Shown piece by piece: positions 16,746 through 25,194 of a stretch of 64,000 nt of DNA. Position 1 is the stretch's first letter. Each line of letters starts with the position of its first letter. Location of the stretch: contig NZ_JABFVK010000015.1 of assembly GCF_013362815.1 (NCBI RefSeq), positions 124,001-188,000 on the forward strand, in the 5' to 3' direction. The stretch is from Hamadaea sp. GTDB taxonomy: Bacteria; Actinomycetota; Actinomycetes; Mycobacteriales; Micromonosporaceae. The translations under genes and the position numbers were made by a program. A model generated the notes under the pieces. That model saw only the letters and a program-made list of their open reading frames with translations. It did not search any database and was not told the origin of the DNA.

Positions 16746-18044
16746 TCACCCCGCCGAGGAGGCCACGAGCGCAGCGCGCTCGGCCTCCTCGGCTTCTTTC
16801 TGGGCCAGGCCGTCGCGCCCGTCGTACTTCACGAACTTCGGCAACGCAGCCGCCAGCGCGACCGTGCCGGCGATGCATAGCGCGCCACCCCAGACGACCG
16901 AACCGCCGATGCCGACGATCTTGGCCATGCCGCCGCTGCGTACGCCGCCGAGCAGGGGGCCGATCGAGTAGGAGAGCATCTCGATCCCCGCAAGACGGCC
17001 GCGCAAGTGGTCGGGGATCGTCTGGTTCCAGATCGTCGACCGGAAGACGCCCGAGATCATGTCGGCCGCTCCGGCCGCCAATAGCCCGGCGATGGCGATC
17101 CACAACGCGTTCGACAGACCGAAGATGACGATGCCGACGCCCCAGAGCCCGGCCGCGATGACGACCGCCAGCCCATGCCGATGGATGCGCTGGGTCCAGC
17201 CCGATGTCAAGGTGGCCAGCATCGATCCGACGCTGGGAGCGGCGTACAGGAGACCGAGGACGGCTGGGCCGCCTAAGCGTTCGGCGAAGAACGGATAGAG
17301 CGCCTGGGGCATGCCGAACGCCATCGCGTTGATGTCCACCAAGTACGTGCCGAGCAATTCTGGTCGGCGTACGGCGTACCGCAGACCCGTCGCGACACTG
17401 CGCAACGACGGCCGATCCGCCATCTCCGGCGGCGGGACCGCCTTCATCATCGCGAGCAGGGCAAGGGATACGCCGAACGTGGCCACGTCGATGGCGTACA
17501 CCCAAGCGAGACCGCGGCCCGTGCCGAACGCCGCGATGAGCAACCCGGCGATGGCCGGGGCGCCGATGGACGCGAACTGATGGCGCAGCGAGGTGAGCGC
17601 GCTGGCCGCGGGGATCTTGTCGGCGTCGACCAGGCGCGGCGTGAGCCCTTCGAGCGCGGGCCGTTGGAGGCCGTCGACGGCGGCCGCGAGGGCCGCGATC
17701 AGATAGAGCAGCCACAGGTGCGGCTTGCCGAGCAGCGCGTTGAGCAGGAGGAGGACGGTGAGCGAGAGCTGGGCCACCTCGCCGCCGAAGACGAGTACGC
17801 GACGGTCGACGTAGTCGGCGAGCGCGCCGCCGACGAAAGCCATGAACAGCAAGGGGACGAGTTCGCAGACGCCGATCAGACCGACCAGCAACGGGTCGTC
17901 GGTCATCTTGGTGACCTGGTACGGGATCGTCACGAACGTGATGAAAGACCCGATGGACGTCACCGTCATGGCGCTGTAGAGCAGCCGGAAGTCCCGTCCG
18001 CGCAGCGGCGACCAGTCGAGCGAAAAGCGTTTCCTTGTACTCAT
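16746..18044 (-). CDS. MFS transporter (EntS/MFS_3-like exporter)
   Basis: A 432-residue major facilitator with about 12 membrane segments and the opening SPLRGRDFRLLYSAMTVTSIGSFITFVTIPYQV, characteristic of the EntS-like group. The loop 2-3 motif is GGALADYVDRR. ATG 18044 begins the conserved N-terminus; a longer open frame upstream runs antisense to the Nudix gene and is rejected. Likely exporter, substrate unknown. Its 3' end contains the hairpin that terminates the convergent small membrane protein gene. A second exporter of the same group lies at 9938. Confidence 0.9.
   Translation of the reverse strand: MSTRKRFSLDWSPLRGRDFRLLYSAMTVTSIGSFITFVTIPYQVTKMTDDPLLVGLIGVCELVPLLFMAFVGGALADYVDRRVLVFGGEVAQLSLTVLLLLNALLGKPHLWLLYLIAALAAAVDGLQRPALEGLTPRLVDADKIPAASALTSLRHQFASIGAPAIAGLLIAAFGTGRGLAWVYAIDVATFGVSLALLAMMKAVPPPEMADRPSLRSVATGLRYAVRRPELLGTYLVDINAMAFGMPQALYPFFAERLGGPAVLGLLYAAPSVGSMLATLTSGWTQRIHRHGLAVVIAAGLWGVGIVIFGLSNALWIAIAGLLAAGAADMISGVFRSTIWNQTIPDHLRGRLAGIEMLSYSIGPLLGGVRSGGMAKIVGIGGSVVWGGALCIAGTVALAAALPKFVKYDGRDGLAQKEAEEAERAALVASSAG
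16753..16793 (+). terminator. Terminator overlapping the 3' end of the MFS gene
   Basis: GCCGAGGAGGCC (16753-16764) and GGCCTCCTCGGC (16782-16793) are a perfect 12-bp stem, followed by TTCTTTCT. It lies 12 bases past the stop of the rightward gene and inside the coding end of the convergent MFS gene. Confidence 0.75.
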
Positions 18045-18110
18045 CGCCGCAGATGATGCCGGACCGGCGCGGGCGGCGTCGAGCCGGTTTCGGCGGCTAC
18101 GCTTCGGCCC

Positions 18111-18605
18111 ATGGGTGCTGTCGACGAATGGTGGGCGTCTTATCACGGCAAGCTCCGGGCAGCGCTGCCCGAGGACACGTTGTTCCTGATCGGCGGGCGC
18201 GGGGTCATCCGCGATGAGCAGGGTCGTTATCTGCTGATCAAGCGGGCGGACAACGGCATCTGGGCGTTCCCGGCCGGCGGCATGGAGATCGGCGAGTCGA
18301 TGGTCGACTGCGCCATCCGGGAGACCTACGAGGAGACGGGGCTGAAGGCGGTTACCGCCGTCCCGTTCGCCCTGTACACCGGGCCGGACCACACGCATAC
18401 CAACCAGTGGCAGCACACGTATCAGCACATCATCCTGGCCTGCCTGATCACCGAGGTCACGGGCGAGCTCAACCCGGATCCGGAGGAGGCGACCGACGCG
18501 GCGTACTTCCATCCGGCGGACTTCCCGAATCAGAGCCCCACGATGCAGCGGACGCTCGCCGACCTCGCGGAGTTCGAGCGCACCGGCCGGTTCGTCGTCC
18601 GCTGA
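18111..18605 (+). CDS. Nudix hydrolase
   Basis: A 164-residue pyrophosphohydrolase. The full Nudix box (GX5EX7REUXEEXGU) spans residues about 56-78, with GGMEIGE and RETYEETGL, so the metal-binding glutamates are intact. Substrates of the family are nucleoside diphosphates linked to another group, such as oxidised dNTPs, ADP-ribose or sugar nucleotides. The sequence does not narrow it. ATG 18111 is 66 bases from the divergent MFS start. Followed by family B repeat B2 and convergent with ku. Confidence 0.9.
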   Translation: MGAVDEWWASYHGKLRAALPEDTLFLIGGRGVIRDEQGRYLLIKRADNGIWAFPAGGMEIGESMVDCAIRETYEETGLKAVTAVPFALYTGPDHTHTNQWQHTYQHIILACLITEVTGELNPDPEEATDAAYFHPADFPNQSPTMQRTLADLAEFERTGRFVVR

Positions 18606-18623
18606 ACCGTCCGCCCTTCCACA

Positions 18624-18688
18624 GCGCTGGATCAGGGTTCCGGGTCGAATCTTGACCCAAGATTCGACCGCGATCCGTGATCTAGCGC
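18624..18688. repeat. Family B dispersed inverted repeat, copy B2
   Basis: 65 bases from GCGCTGGATCAGGG to TGATCTAGCGC, with inner arms GGTCGAATC / GATTCGACC. It differs from B1 mainly in the loop and in the right arm (two changes). Lies in the short gap between the convergent Nudix and ku genes, where it could act as a bidirectional terminator. Confidence 0.9.
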
Positions 18689-18722
18689 GCGGCGTGGCGC
18701 GGCAGCGCGAAGCGTGGTGCGG

Positions 18723-19517
18723 CTAGGCGGCTTTGCGGGCGGCTTTCGCCTTCGCGACCGACTCGCGTAGCGCTGCCATCAGGTCGATGACCTCGGCCTC
18801 GCCCTCCTGCGGCTGCGGCGGCGTCACCACTTCGCGGCCTTCGATCTTGGCCTCGATGACCTGCTGCAACGCCTCCCGATACGCGTCGGTGTACTCGGTC
18901 GGGTCGAACTCGTCGGACATCGACTCGATCAGCGAGCCGGCCATCTGGAGCTCCTGCTTGTGCAGCTTCACCTGGTCGGCTCCGCCGAGCACGTCGAACG
19001 CCGGTTGGCGTACCTCGTCGGGCCAGAGCATCGTGTTGAGGACGAGCACGTCGTCGCGTACGCGCACAGTGGCGAGTTGCTCACGTTGGCGCAGCGCCAC
19101 CTTCACCAGCCCGACGCGGCCGGCCTTGCTCAACGCGTCCCGCAGCAACAGGTACGGCTTGAGCCCGACGTTGCCGTCCGGTTCCAAGTAGTACGCCCGG
19201 CTGTACAGGATCGGATCGATCTGGTCCTCGGGGACGAATTCGAGCACATCGATCGCACGGGAACTACTCAACGGAAGGTCGGCGAAGTCGTCGTCGGTGA
19301 GGACGACCATTTGATCGCCGACTTCATAGCCCTTCGCGAGCTGGTCGTAGTCCACCTGTTTGCCGTCGATCGTGCAGACGCGCTGGTACTTGACCCGCCC
19401 GCCGTCCTTGACGTGCACCTGGTGGAACCGGATGTCCTTCTCCTCGGTCGCGGCGTAGAGCCGGACGGCGATGGAGACCAGGCCGAAGGAGATGGCACCC
19501 TTCCAGATTGCCCGCAT
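18723..19517 (-). CDS. ku: Non-homologous end-joining protein Ku
   Basis: A 264-residue bacterial Ku, a homodimeric ring that binds DNA ends and recruits LigD. The N-terminus MRAIWKGAISFGLVSIAVRLYAATEEKD is diagnostic. The core shows VKYQRVCTIDGKQVDYDQLAKGYE, and the C-terminal part has EFDPTEYTDAYREALQQVIEAK followed by a short Lys/Ala tail (VAKAKAARKAA). ATG 19517 is used because Ku proteins almost always start at this point; an in-frame ATG three codons upstream is possible. Divergent from the LigD-type polymerase gene with about 50 bases between starts, a typical NHEJ pair. Confidence 0.95.
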   Translation of the reverse strand: MRAIWKGAISFGLVSIAVRLYAATEEKDIRFHQVHVKDGGRVKYQRVCTIDGKQVDYDQLAKGYEVGDQMVVLTDDDFADLPLSSSRAIDVLEFVPEDQIDPILYSRAYYLEPDGNVGLKPYLLLRDALSKAGRVGLVKVALRQREQLATVRVRDDVLVLNTMLWPDEVRQPAFDVLGGADQVKLHKQELQMAGSLIESMSDEFDPTEYTDAYREALQQVIEAKIEGREVVTPPQPQEGEAEVIDLMAALRESVAKAKAARKAA

Positions 19518-19567
19518 ATCACCCATCTTGGCAGTCGGCCGCCGAGAGCGCGGCCTATCCTGAGAAC

Positions 19568-20440
19568 GTGACCAGGGTCGAAGTGGAAGGCCGACGGATA
19601 GACCTCACAAACCTGGACAAAGCCCTCTACCCCGACGGCTTCACCAAGGCCGAGATCATCGACTACTACACCCGGATCGCCCCGGTCATGCTGCCCCACT
19701 TGGCCGATCGCCAGGTGACCCGGATTCGCTACCCCTCCGGCGCGCAGGCGCAGGGATTCTTCGAGAAGAACGCGCCCGCCGCCAAACCGAGCTGGGTACG
19801 CGTAGACAGCGGCCTCATCGTGGTCGACGAACTCGCCACGCTCGTGTGGCTCGCCCACCTCGCGGCACTGGAACTGCATACGCCGCAATGGCAGGTGGCG
19901 AACGGTCCCGAGCACCCCGACCGCATCGTCTTCGATCTCGATCCGACCGAACCGGCCGGCCTCGACGAGTGCCGCGCGGTGGCGCAGGCGTTGCGCGATC
20001 GGCTGGCGGTGGACGGGCTCACGGCGTACCCGAAAACCTCCGGGCGCAAGGGCATGCAGGTCACCTGCCCCGTCACCGCGACCGCCGAGCAGATCATGGA
20101 CTATGCCCGCGAGCGCGCGGCCGAGTTCGCGCGGGCCGCGCCCGACGCGGTGACCGACCAGATGGCCAAGGCCGGGCGGCCCGGCAAGGTCTTCATCGAC
20201 TGGAGCCAGAACAACCCCTCGAAGACCACGGTCTGCGTCTACTCCCTCCGCGCGGGCGATTCACCGACCGTCTCGACGCCGGTCACCTGGGACGAGGTCA
20301 GTGACGGCTCGTTCACCGCGGCCGACTTCACGCCCGCGCGCGTCCTTGCGCGGATCAACGAGTACGCCGACCTCCACGCCCCGCTCCTGTCGCCCGGTCC
20401 GGCCCTCCCGAGTACGCCCCGCCGCCGCCCTGCACGTTGA
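19568..20440 (+). CDS. Stand-alone LigD-type NHEJ polymerase/primase
   Basis: A 290-residue archaeo-eukaryotic primase-like polymerase corresponding to the polymerase domain of LigD, which fills gaps with ribonucleotides at broken ends. Active-site residues are present: Asp123 and Asp125 in FDLDP, Asp211 in FIDWSQNN, and His104 in LHTPQW. SGRKG (158-162) and the N-terminal NLDKALYP are family markers. No ATP-ligase or phosphoesterase domain is attached, so the ligase must be encoded elsewhere. Start is GTG 19568. The stop codon lies inside repeat C1. Divergent from ku. Confidence 0.92.
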   Translation: MTRVEVEGRRIDLTNLDKALYPDGFTKAEIIDYYTRIAPVMLPHLADRQVTRIRYPSGAQAQGFFEKNAPAAKPSWVRVDSGLIVVDELATLVWLAHLAALELHTPQWQVANGPEHPDRIVFDLDPTEPAGLDECRAVAQALRDRLAVDGLTAYPKTSGRKGMQVTCPVTATAEQIMDYARERAAEFARAAPDAVTDQMAKAGRPGKVFIDWSQNNPSKTTVCVYSLRAGDSPTVSTPVTWDEVSDGSFTAADFTPARVLARINEYADLHAPLLSPGPALPSTPRRRPAR

Positions 20441-20498
20441 TCATGAACCCAAGGTTCCACCGGACGGCGTGTCGCGACCCCCAACATCATGATCAACG
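20435..20498. repeat. Family C dispersed inverted repeat, copy C1
   Basis: 64 bases from CGTTGATCATGAACC to CATGATCAACG. The outer 11-bp arms CGTTGATCATG are perfect. Its CGTTGATCA end provides the TGA stop of the LigD-type polymerase gene. Aligns end to end with C2 (29708) and, reversed, with C3 (29787). Confidence 0.9.
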
Positions 20499-20548
20499 CG
20501 CCCGATATCGGGTTGAAGACCTGGTCGCCGATGCGGTTGCATGGATGA

Positions 20549-21187
20549 ATGGTGTCCGTCGACCGTCTGCTCGCCTTCGCCGCGATGTCCCTGGTGCTGA
20601 TCCTCATCCCGGGACCGAGCGTGCTGTTCGTGATCGGCCGCGCGCTCGCCCACGGGCGGCGGGCTGCCCTGACCACGGTCCTCGGCAACACCCTCGGGGC
20701 GTGCGTACTAGTGGCGGCGGTCGCCTTCGGCGTCGGCTCCGTCGTCGAGCGCTCGATCGTCGTCTTCACGGTGCTGAAGCTGGCCGGGGCGGCGTACCTG
20801 GTCTATCTGGGGGTCAAGGCCTGGCGGGCCCGCCGCTCGTTGACTGCCGTGTTCGCCGCCGACGAAGCGGCCGCCGCCGGACGCCGGACCCTCTGGGAAG
20901 GCTTCGTGGTCGGCGTTTCCAACCCCAAGACGATCGTCTTCTTCGCGGCGGTCCTACCGCAGTTCGTCGATCCGGCCCGCGGTCACGTTGTGGCACAGAT
21001 GCTCCTGCTCGGCCTGATCTTCAACCTCATCGCGGTGATCTGCGACAGCCTCTGGGGAGTCGCCGCCTCCTTCGCCCGCGACTGGTTCGGCCGCTCACCT
21101 CGTCGGCTGGCGATGGTCGGCGGCGCCGGCGGCCTCGCCATGATCGGCCTCGGCGTGACCGTGGCGGTCACCGGCCGTAAAGACTGA
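20549..21187 (+). CDS. LysE/RhtB family amino acid exporter
   Basis: A 212-residue membrane protein with six predicted segments, of the LysE superfamily. The N-terminal signature LVLILIPGPSVLFVIGRALAHGRRAAL is clear. Further family features are KLAGAAYLVYLGVKAWRAR and NPKTIVFFAAVLPQFVDP. These proteins export amino acids or homoserine lactones. ATG 20549 or the GTG one codon later could be used. It follows repeat C1 and is probably a single-gene unit. Confidence 0.9.
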   Translation: MVSVDRLLAFAAMSLVLILIPGPSVLFVIGRALAHGRRAALTTVLGNTLGACVLVAAVAFGVGSVVERSIVVFTVLKLAGAAYLVYLGVKAWRARRSLTAVFAADEAAAAGRRTLWEGFVVGVSNPKTIVFFAAVLPQFVDPARGHVVAQMLLLGLIFNLIAVICDSLWGVAASFARDWFGRSPRRLAMVGGAGGLAMIGLGVTVAVTGRKD

Positions 21188-21203
21188 CCCGCTCCAGCCG
21201 CGG

Positions 21204-21653
21204 TCAAGCTTCCCAAGGCGGCGTGAAGCGGGCCACGTAGGCGCGCGCCCGCGGAATCGGATCGCGCCAGTACTGGTGCGGCATCCGATGCACATGCAAC
21301 CGGCAGAACTCCGCGAGGTCGACGTCGATGCGCTCTACGCGCTCCACCGCACGGCCCTCGAACTCCGCGTTGACCCGGCGAAGTTCGGCCTCCGAGTTCC
21401 ATCCCGAAGCGTCGAACGCCCAGCCGTTCCAGCGGGCATAGGTGTGCAGTGGGTGCTGCTCCCCGAGTAGATACAGCGACGCGAGCTCGATGCCTTGGTC
21501 CGGATGCGCGTCCCGGCAGGTCCAGGCGAGAATGTGGCACGCACCCGAACTGAAGAAGGCCTGATCCGTCCGTTCCCACGAAACGCGCTGATCTGATCGC
21601 TCGAGCGGCGTACGGCGAAACGTTCCCGAGGCCAGCAATGCCATGCCCCGCAT
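21204..21653 (-). CDS. Hypothetical protein
   Basis: A 149-residue soluble protein, rich in Trp, His and Arg (ACHILAWTCRDAHP, HTYARWNGWAFDASGW, LHVHRMPHQYWRDP). No recognised domain. The pattern of conserved-looking aromatic and His residues suggests a small enzyme or ligand-binding fold, but nothing more can be said. ATG 21653; an ATG three codons later is equally possible. Sits 24 bases upstream of nothing coding in its own direction, and follows the XPB helicase gene on the same strand. Confidence 0.6.
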   Translation of the reverse strand: MRGMALLASGTFRRTPLERSDQRVSWERTDQAFFSSGACHILAWTCRDAHPDQGIELASLYLLGEQHPLHTYARWNGWAFDASGWNSEAELRRVNAEFEGRAVERVERIDVDLAEFCRLHVHRMPHQYWRDPIPRARAYVARFTPPWEA

Positions 21654-21677
21654 GCTACGACGGGTACGCCGTACCGA

Positions 21678-23318
21678 TCAGGCGAGGACGTCGTCGGCGT
21701 CGACGATCGTGTACGCGTACCCCTGCTCGGCGAGGAACCGCTGCCGGTGGGCGGCGTACTCGGTGTCGATGGTGTCGCGAGAGACGACCGTGTAGAAGTG
21801 CGCCTGCCGCCCGTCGGCCTTCGGGCGCAGGACCCGGCCGAGCCGCTGCGCCTCCTCCTGACGGGAGCCGAAGGTGCCGGAGACCTGGATCGCCACCGCC
21901 GCCTCGGGCAGGTCGATGGAGAAATTGCCCACTTTGGACAGCACGAGGGTACGCAGCTGCCCCGAGCGGAACTCGTCGAGCAGCCGTTCCCGTTCCTTGT
22001 TGGTGGTGCTGCCTTCCAGGATGGGCGCGTCGAGATACTCCCCCAGCTGGTGCAGCTGATCGAGGTACGCCCCGATGACCAGCACCTGCTCGTCGGGATG
22101 GCGCTCGACGATGGCCTGGACGACGGGCAGCTTCGTGCGGGCGGTCGACGCCATCCGATAGCGCTCCTCGGCTTCGCCCATGGCGTACGCCATCCGCTCG
22201 GCGTCGGTCAGCGTCACGCGTACCTCGACGCATTCGGCCGGGGCGATCCAGCCTTGCGCCTCGATGTCCTTCCACGGCGCGTCGTACCGCTTCGGGCCGA
22301 TGAGGCTGAAGACGTCACCTTCCTTGCCGTCCTCGCGGACGAGGGTGGCGGTCAGGCCGAGACGGCGGCGGGCCTGGAGGTCGGCGGTGAACCGGAAGAT
22401 CGGCGCGGGCAGCAGGTGGACCTCGTCGTAGACGATGAGTCCCCAGTCCCGGGCATCGAACACGTTGAGGTGCGGGAAGGTGCCACCGCGGCGCATGGTG
22501 AGCACCTGGTACGTGGCGATGGTGACCGGCCGGATCTCCTTGCGCTCGCCGGAGTACTCCCCGATCTCCTCCTCGGTGAGCGAGGTGCGGGCGAGCAGCT
22601 CCCGCTTCCACTGACGGGCGGCGACCGTGTTCGTCACCAGGATCAGCGTGGTGGCCTTGGCCGAGGCCATCGCCGCCGCGCCCACCAGCGTCTTGCCCGC
22701 GCCACAGGGCAGGACCACGACGCCGGAACCGCCCGCCTCGAAGTGCTCGACGGCCTCCTTCTGGTAGGACCGCAGAGTCCAGCCGTCGAGAGCCAGATCG
22801 ATCTCGTGGGCTTCACCGTCGACGTATCCAGCCAGGTCCTCGGCCGGCCAGCCCAGCTTCAGCAGGGCCTGCTTGAGACGGCCGCGTTCGGAGGGATGTA
22901 CCGCGATCGTGTCCGGGTCGAGCTGCGTACCGAGCATCCCGGCGAGCTTCTTGGACTTGGCCACCTCGATGAGCACCGCCCGGTCCAGCCCGCGCAGGAC
23001 GAGGCCGTGGGCCGGATCGTTGGCGAGTTGCAGGCGGCCGTAGCGGTCCATCGTCTCGGCGACGTCCACCAGCAGCGCGTGCGGCACCGGGTAGCGGGAG
23101 TACTTGAGGAGGGCGTCCACGACCTGCTCGGCGTCATGCCCGGCGGCGCGGGCATTCCAGAGCCCGAGCGGAGTCAGCCGGTACGTGTGCACGTGTTCGG
23201 GCGAGCGTTCCAACTCGGCGAAGGGCGCGATGGCCGCTCGGCAGGCGGCCGCGTCCGGATGATCGACCTCCAGCAGCAGGGTCTTGTCGGACTGGACGAT
23301 CAGCGGACCGCTCGACAT
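21678..23318 (-). CDS. XPB-type DNA repair helicase
   Basis: A 546-residue superfamily 2 helicase of the bacterial XPB (ERCC3) group, a 3'-5' DNA helicase. Residues 1-175 form the N-terminal damage-recognition-like domain. Walker A is PCGAGKT (204-210), Walker B DEVH (298-301), the RED motif lies in TLVREDGKEGD, and the C-terminal half has SKVGNFSIDLPEA and the SRQEEAQRLGRVLRPK arginine-finger motif. ATG 23318 follows GAGGTGAG, which rules out an upstream in-frame extension. In mycobacteria it lies next to the helicase-C-terminal protein found here at 25195. Likely role: nucleotide-excision-type repair. Confidence 0.93.
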   Translation of the reverse strand: MSSGPLIVQSDKTLLLEVDHPDAAACRAAIAPFAELERSPEHVHTYRLTPLGLWNARAAGHDAEQVVDALLKYSRYPVPHALLVDVAETMDRYGRLQLANDPAHGLVLRGLDRAVLIEVAKSKKLAGMLGTQLDPDTIAVHPSERGRLKQALLKLGWPAEDLAGYVDGEAHEIDLALDGWTLRSYQKEAVEHFEAGGSGVVVLPCGAGKTLVGAAAMASAKATTLILVTNTVAARQWKRELLARTSLTEEEIGEYSGERKEIRPVTIATYQVLTMRRGGTFPHLNVFDARDWGLIVYDEVHLLPAPIFRFTADLQARRRLGLTATLVREDGKEGDVFSLIGPKRYDAPWKDIEAQGWIAPAECVEVRVTLTDAERMAYAMGEAEERYRMASTARTKLPVVQAIVERHPDEQVLVIGAYLDQLHQLGEYLDAPILEGSTTNKERERLLDEFRSGQLRTLVLSKVGNFSIDLPEAAVAIQVSGTFGSRQEEAQRLGRVLRPKADGRQAHFYTVVSRDTIDTEYAAHRQRFLAEQGYAYTIVDADDVLA

Positions 23319-23608
23319 GAACTCACCTCGATGCACGCAGCAGGGGACCCTCCAGTCTGACACGAAGGCGCTGCTCACCGTCAGTCCCCGCTGAGCGGAG
23401 CGTGACGCGGCGCTCCTCCGCTCGGTCATGGTGACCCGCCGAACGGCCGAAATGGTGGCTGCTTCGCAACCACACATTCGGCTTCGTGCGTCCCTCGTGG
23501 TGGAAGAAGCGGTAGGCCTGATGGCCGGCAGGCCGGCGGTATGAGCGTTCGGGGGAGTCCAACGGGGGCGAACGCAGTACCGCCGGCAGCCGTTTCTTCA
23601 GACGGATC
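23319..23608. other. Intergenic region upstream of the XPB gene
   Basis: 290 bases with no supported gene. It holds the XPB promoter and a long imperfect hairpin at 23447-23481 (CCGAAATGGTGGCTGC ... GCAACCACACATTCGG). A smaller hairpin GCCGGCAGGCCGGC lies near 23522. These may be terminators for the leftward small membrane protein gene that ends at 23609. Confidence 0.5.
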
Positions 23609-23863
23609 TCAGTCGGCGCGGCTACGGACCAAAGCGCTGACGATCGAGACGAGTAGCAGTACGAGCAGCCCGCTGCCGATCGCTTCGCCGGCCGCGTCGA
23701 GCATCATCCGATCGAGGACCAGCCAGGCGAAGAAGAACCAGGCGGTGAGGCCGAACGCGGTGACCGCCACCGCCACCTGAGCCGTCCTCGACAGGCCCGT
23801 ACGCCCGCCGACCGGCGTTTGCGCCTCCGCTGTCTCACCCTCCTGGCCGGGCTCGGCGGTCAT
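23609..23863 (-). CDS. Small membrane protein, two predicted helices (paralogue 1)
   Basis: An 84-residue protein: a charged N-terminal 30 residues, a hydrophobic segment (VAVAVTAFGLTAWFFFAWLVL), a short loop with DAAGEAI, and a second hydrophobic segment ending in VSALVRSRAD. ATG 23863 is chosen because GGGAGGG lies just upstream. It shares length, topology and the ending SALVRSRA / GALRARSRA with the next gene upstream, so the two look like a tandem duplication. Function unknown. Confidence 0.7.
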   Translation of the reverse strand: MTAEPGQEGETAEAQTPVGGRTGLSRTAQVAVAVTAFGLTAWFFFAWLVLDRMMLDAAGEAIGSGLLVLLLVSIVSALVRSRAD

Positions 23864-23920
23864 CTCGGTCCCTCCCGCGTTCACCGCTGTCACTGTTCCA
23901 GGGTGTCATCCCCCTGGGGA

Positions 23921-24184
23921 TTATGAGGGATTTTCTGGATCTTCGCCCGAATTGGCGCGCGAGCGGGCTCGGAGCGCGCCGATGACGGACAGCAGGATGA
24001 GTACCCCGAAAAGGACGCCGAACGCCTCGTTGACGGCCTCGCCGAACGACTCCCGCCGGACGAGCCAGGACAGGGCCAGCCAGCCCGCCGCGCAGGCGAC
24101 GGCGACAGTGGCGGTGGCCGCCAGGGAAAGCCGCGCCCGGGTCTCCATTTCCTGAGCGTGGCCGTCGAACCATCGATCAAACAT
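23921..24184 (-). CDS. Small membrane protein, two predicted helices (paralogue 2)
   Basis: An 87-residue protein with hydrophobic segments at about 24-42 and 52-70, the intervening loop RRESFGEAVNEAFG and the end GALRARSRANSGEDPENPS. Similar in plan to its neighbour. The start is uncertain: ATG 24184 has GGAGG immediately before it (too close to be ideal), and a second ATG at 24148 has AGGAA just as close. Same strand as paralogue 1, 57 bases apart. Function unknown. Confidence 0.65.
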   Translation of the reverse strand: MFDRWFDGHAQEMETRARLSLAATATVAVACAAGWLALSWLVRRESFGEAVNEAFGVLFGVLILLSVIGALRARSRANSGEDPENPS

Positions 24185-24327
24185 CCTCCGAATGGTTTGC
24201 CAGGAAACTCACATTCGGCTCTCTTTCCCTTCTGGACGCTCTTGTCTAGTCTCGGCCTGCAACCGGAGCAGCCCCCAAGCACGTCTGATCGGCTAGACGC
24301 GGGTTCCGGAGCACTGGGGAGGGCTTC

Positions 24328-25146
24328 ATGAGGAGAAACCACGCGGTGGCGGTGGTCGCGGCAGCGGCCGCGACGCTGTTCGCGTTGACCGCCTGCCAAC
24401 CGGATTCGCAGGCCGGCGGCGGTTCGCCGTCCCTGGCTCCGGTCGCGGAGACGTCGGCGGCCGCATCACCGAGCGCGAGCCCGAGCACGGCGTCGCCGAG
24501 CGCGAGCCCGAGCAAGACGGCGACGCCGAGCAAGACCACCACTACCTCCACGTCGACGTGCCAGCAGGGCCCGCGCCAGAAGGAAGTCGAGACGGCGCTG
24601 GCCAAGCTCGGCACGTGGGGCGCGATCGTGGTCGACGGTCAGCAGACCGACGCCGACTGCGCCGTCATCAAGAAGTTCCAGAAGCGGTTCGGGATCTCGC
24701 CCGCCAACGGCCGGGCCGGGGATACCACGGCGAGCGTGGCCAAGCGGCTCGCCGCCACCGATCCCAGCAAGTGCCAGGCCGGCACCGGGCTCGTCGCCTG
24801 CGTCGACCTCACCCACCAGACGACGTACCTGATGAAGGGCGGCCAGGTCATCTGGGGGCCGACCGTCACGCGTACGGGGATGGCCGGGTATGCGACGCCG
24901 TCGGGTTGGTACAAGATCTTCGACCGCGCGCCGAAGCACTGGTCGAACCCGTATGAGGTGTGGCTGCCGTACTGGCAGCAGTTCTACAACGGCGACGGCT
25001 TCCACGAGACGACCACGTACATCCACAACACGGGGATCGGCTCGCACGGCTGCGTCAACCTGCTGAAGGTCGACGCGCAGAAGTACTACTCGACGCTCGG
25101 CTACGGCTCCAAGGTTCACCTGTACGGTCGCCGGCCGGGAACCTGA
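24328..25146 (+). CDS. L,D-transpeptidase lipoprotein with YkuD domain
   Basis: A 272-residue cell-wall cross-linking enzyme. Lipobox LTAC (Cys23), a repetitive Ser/Pro/Ala/Thr linker (30-75), a peptidoglycan-binding-like domain (about 78-142, VETALAKLGTWGAIVVDGQQT), then the YkuD catalytic domain to the end. Catalytic motif IHNTGIGSHGCVN: His233, Ser239, His240, Gly241, Cys242. It makes 3-3 peptide cross-links outside the membrane. ATG 24328 has GGGAGGG upstream. The linker DNA is itself repetitive (GAGCGCGAGCCCGAGC units around 24470-24515). Confidence 0.93.
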   Translation: MRRNHAVAVVAAAAATLFALTACQPDSQAGGGSPSLAPVAETSAAASPSASPSTASPSASPSKTATPSKTTTTSTSTCQQGPRQKEVETALAKLGTWGAIVVDGQQTDADCAVIKKFQKRFGISPANGRAGDTTASVAKRLAATDPSKCQAGTGLVACVDLTHQTTYLMKGGQVIWGPTVTRTGMAGYATPSGWYKIFDRAPKHWSNPYEVWLPYWQQFYNGDGFHETTTYIHNTGIGSHGCVNLLKVDAQKYYSTLGYGSKVHLYGRRPGT

Positions 25147-25194
25147 GCCCGGGAGGCCCGCAGCCGCGGTGGGAATGGGTACGGTTGAGCGACG

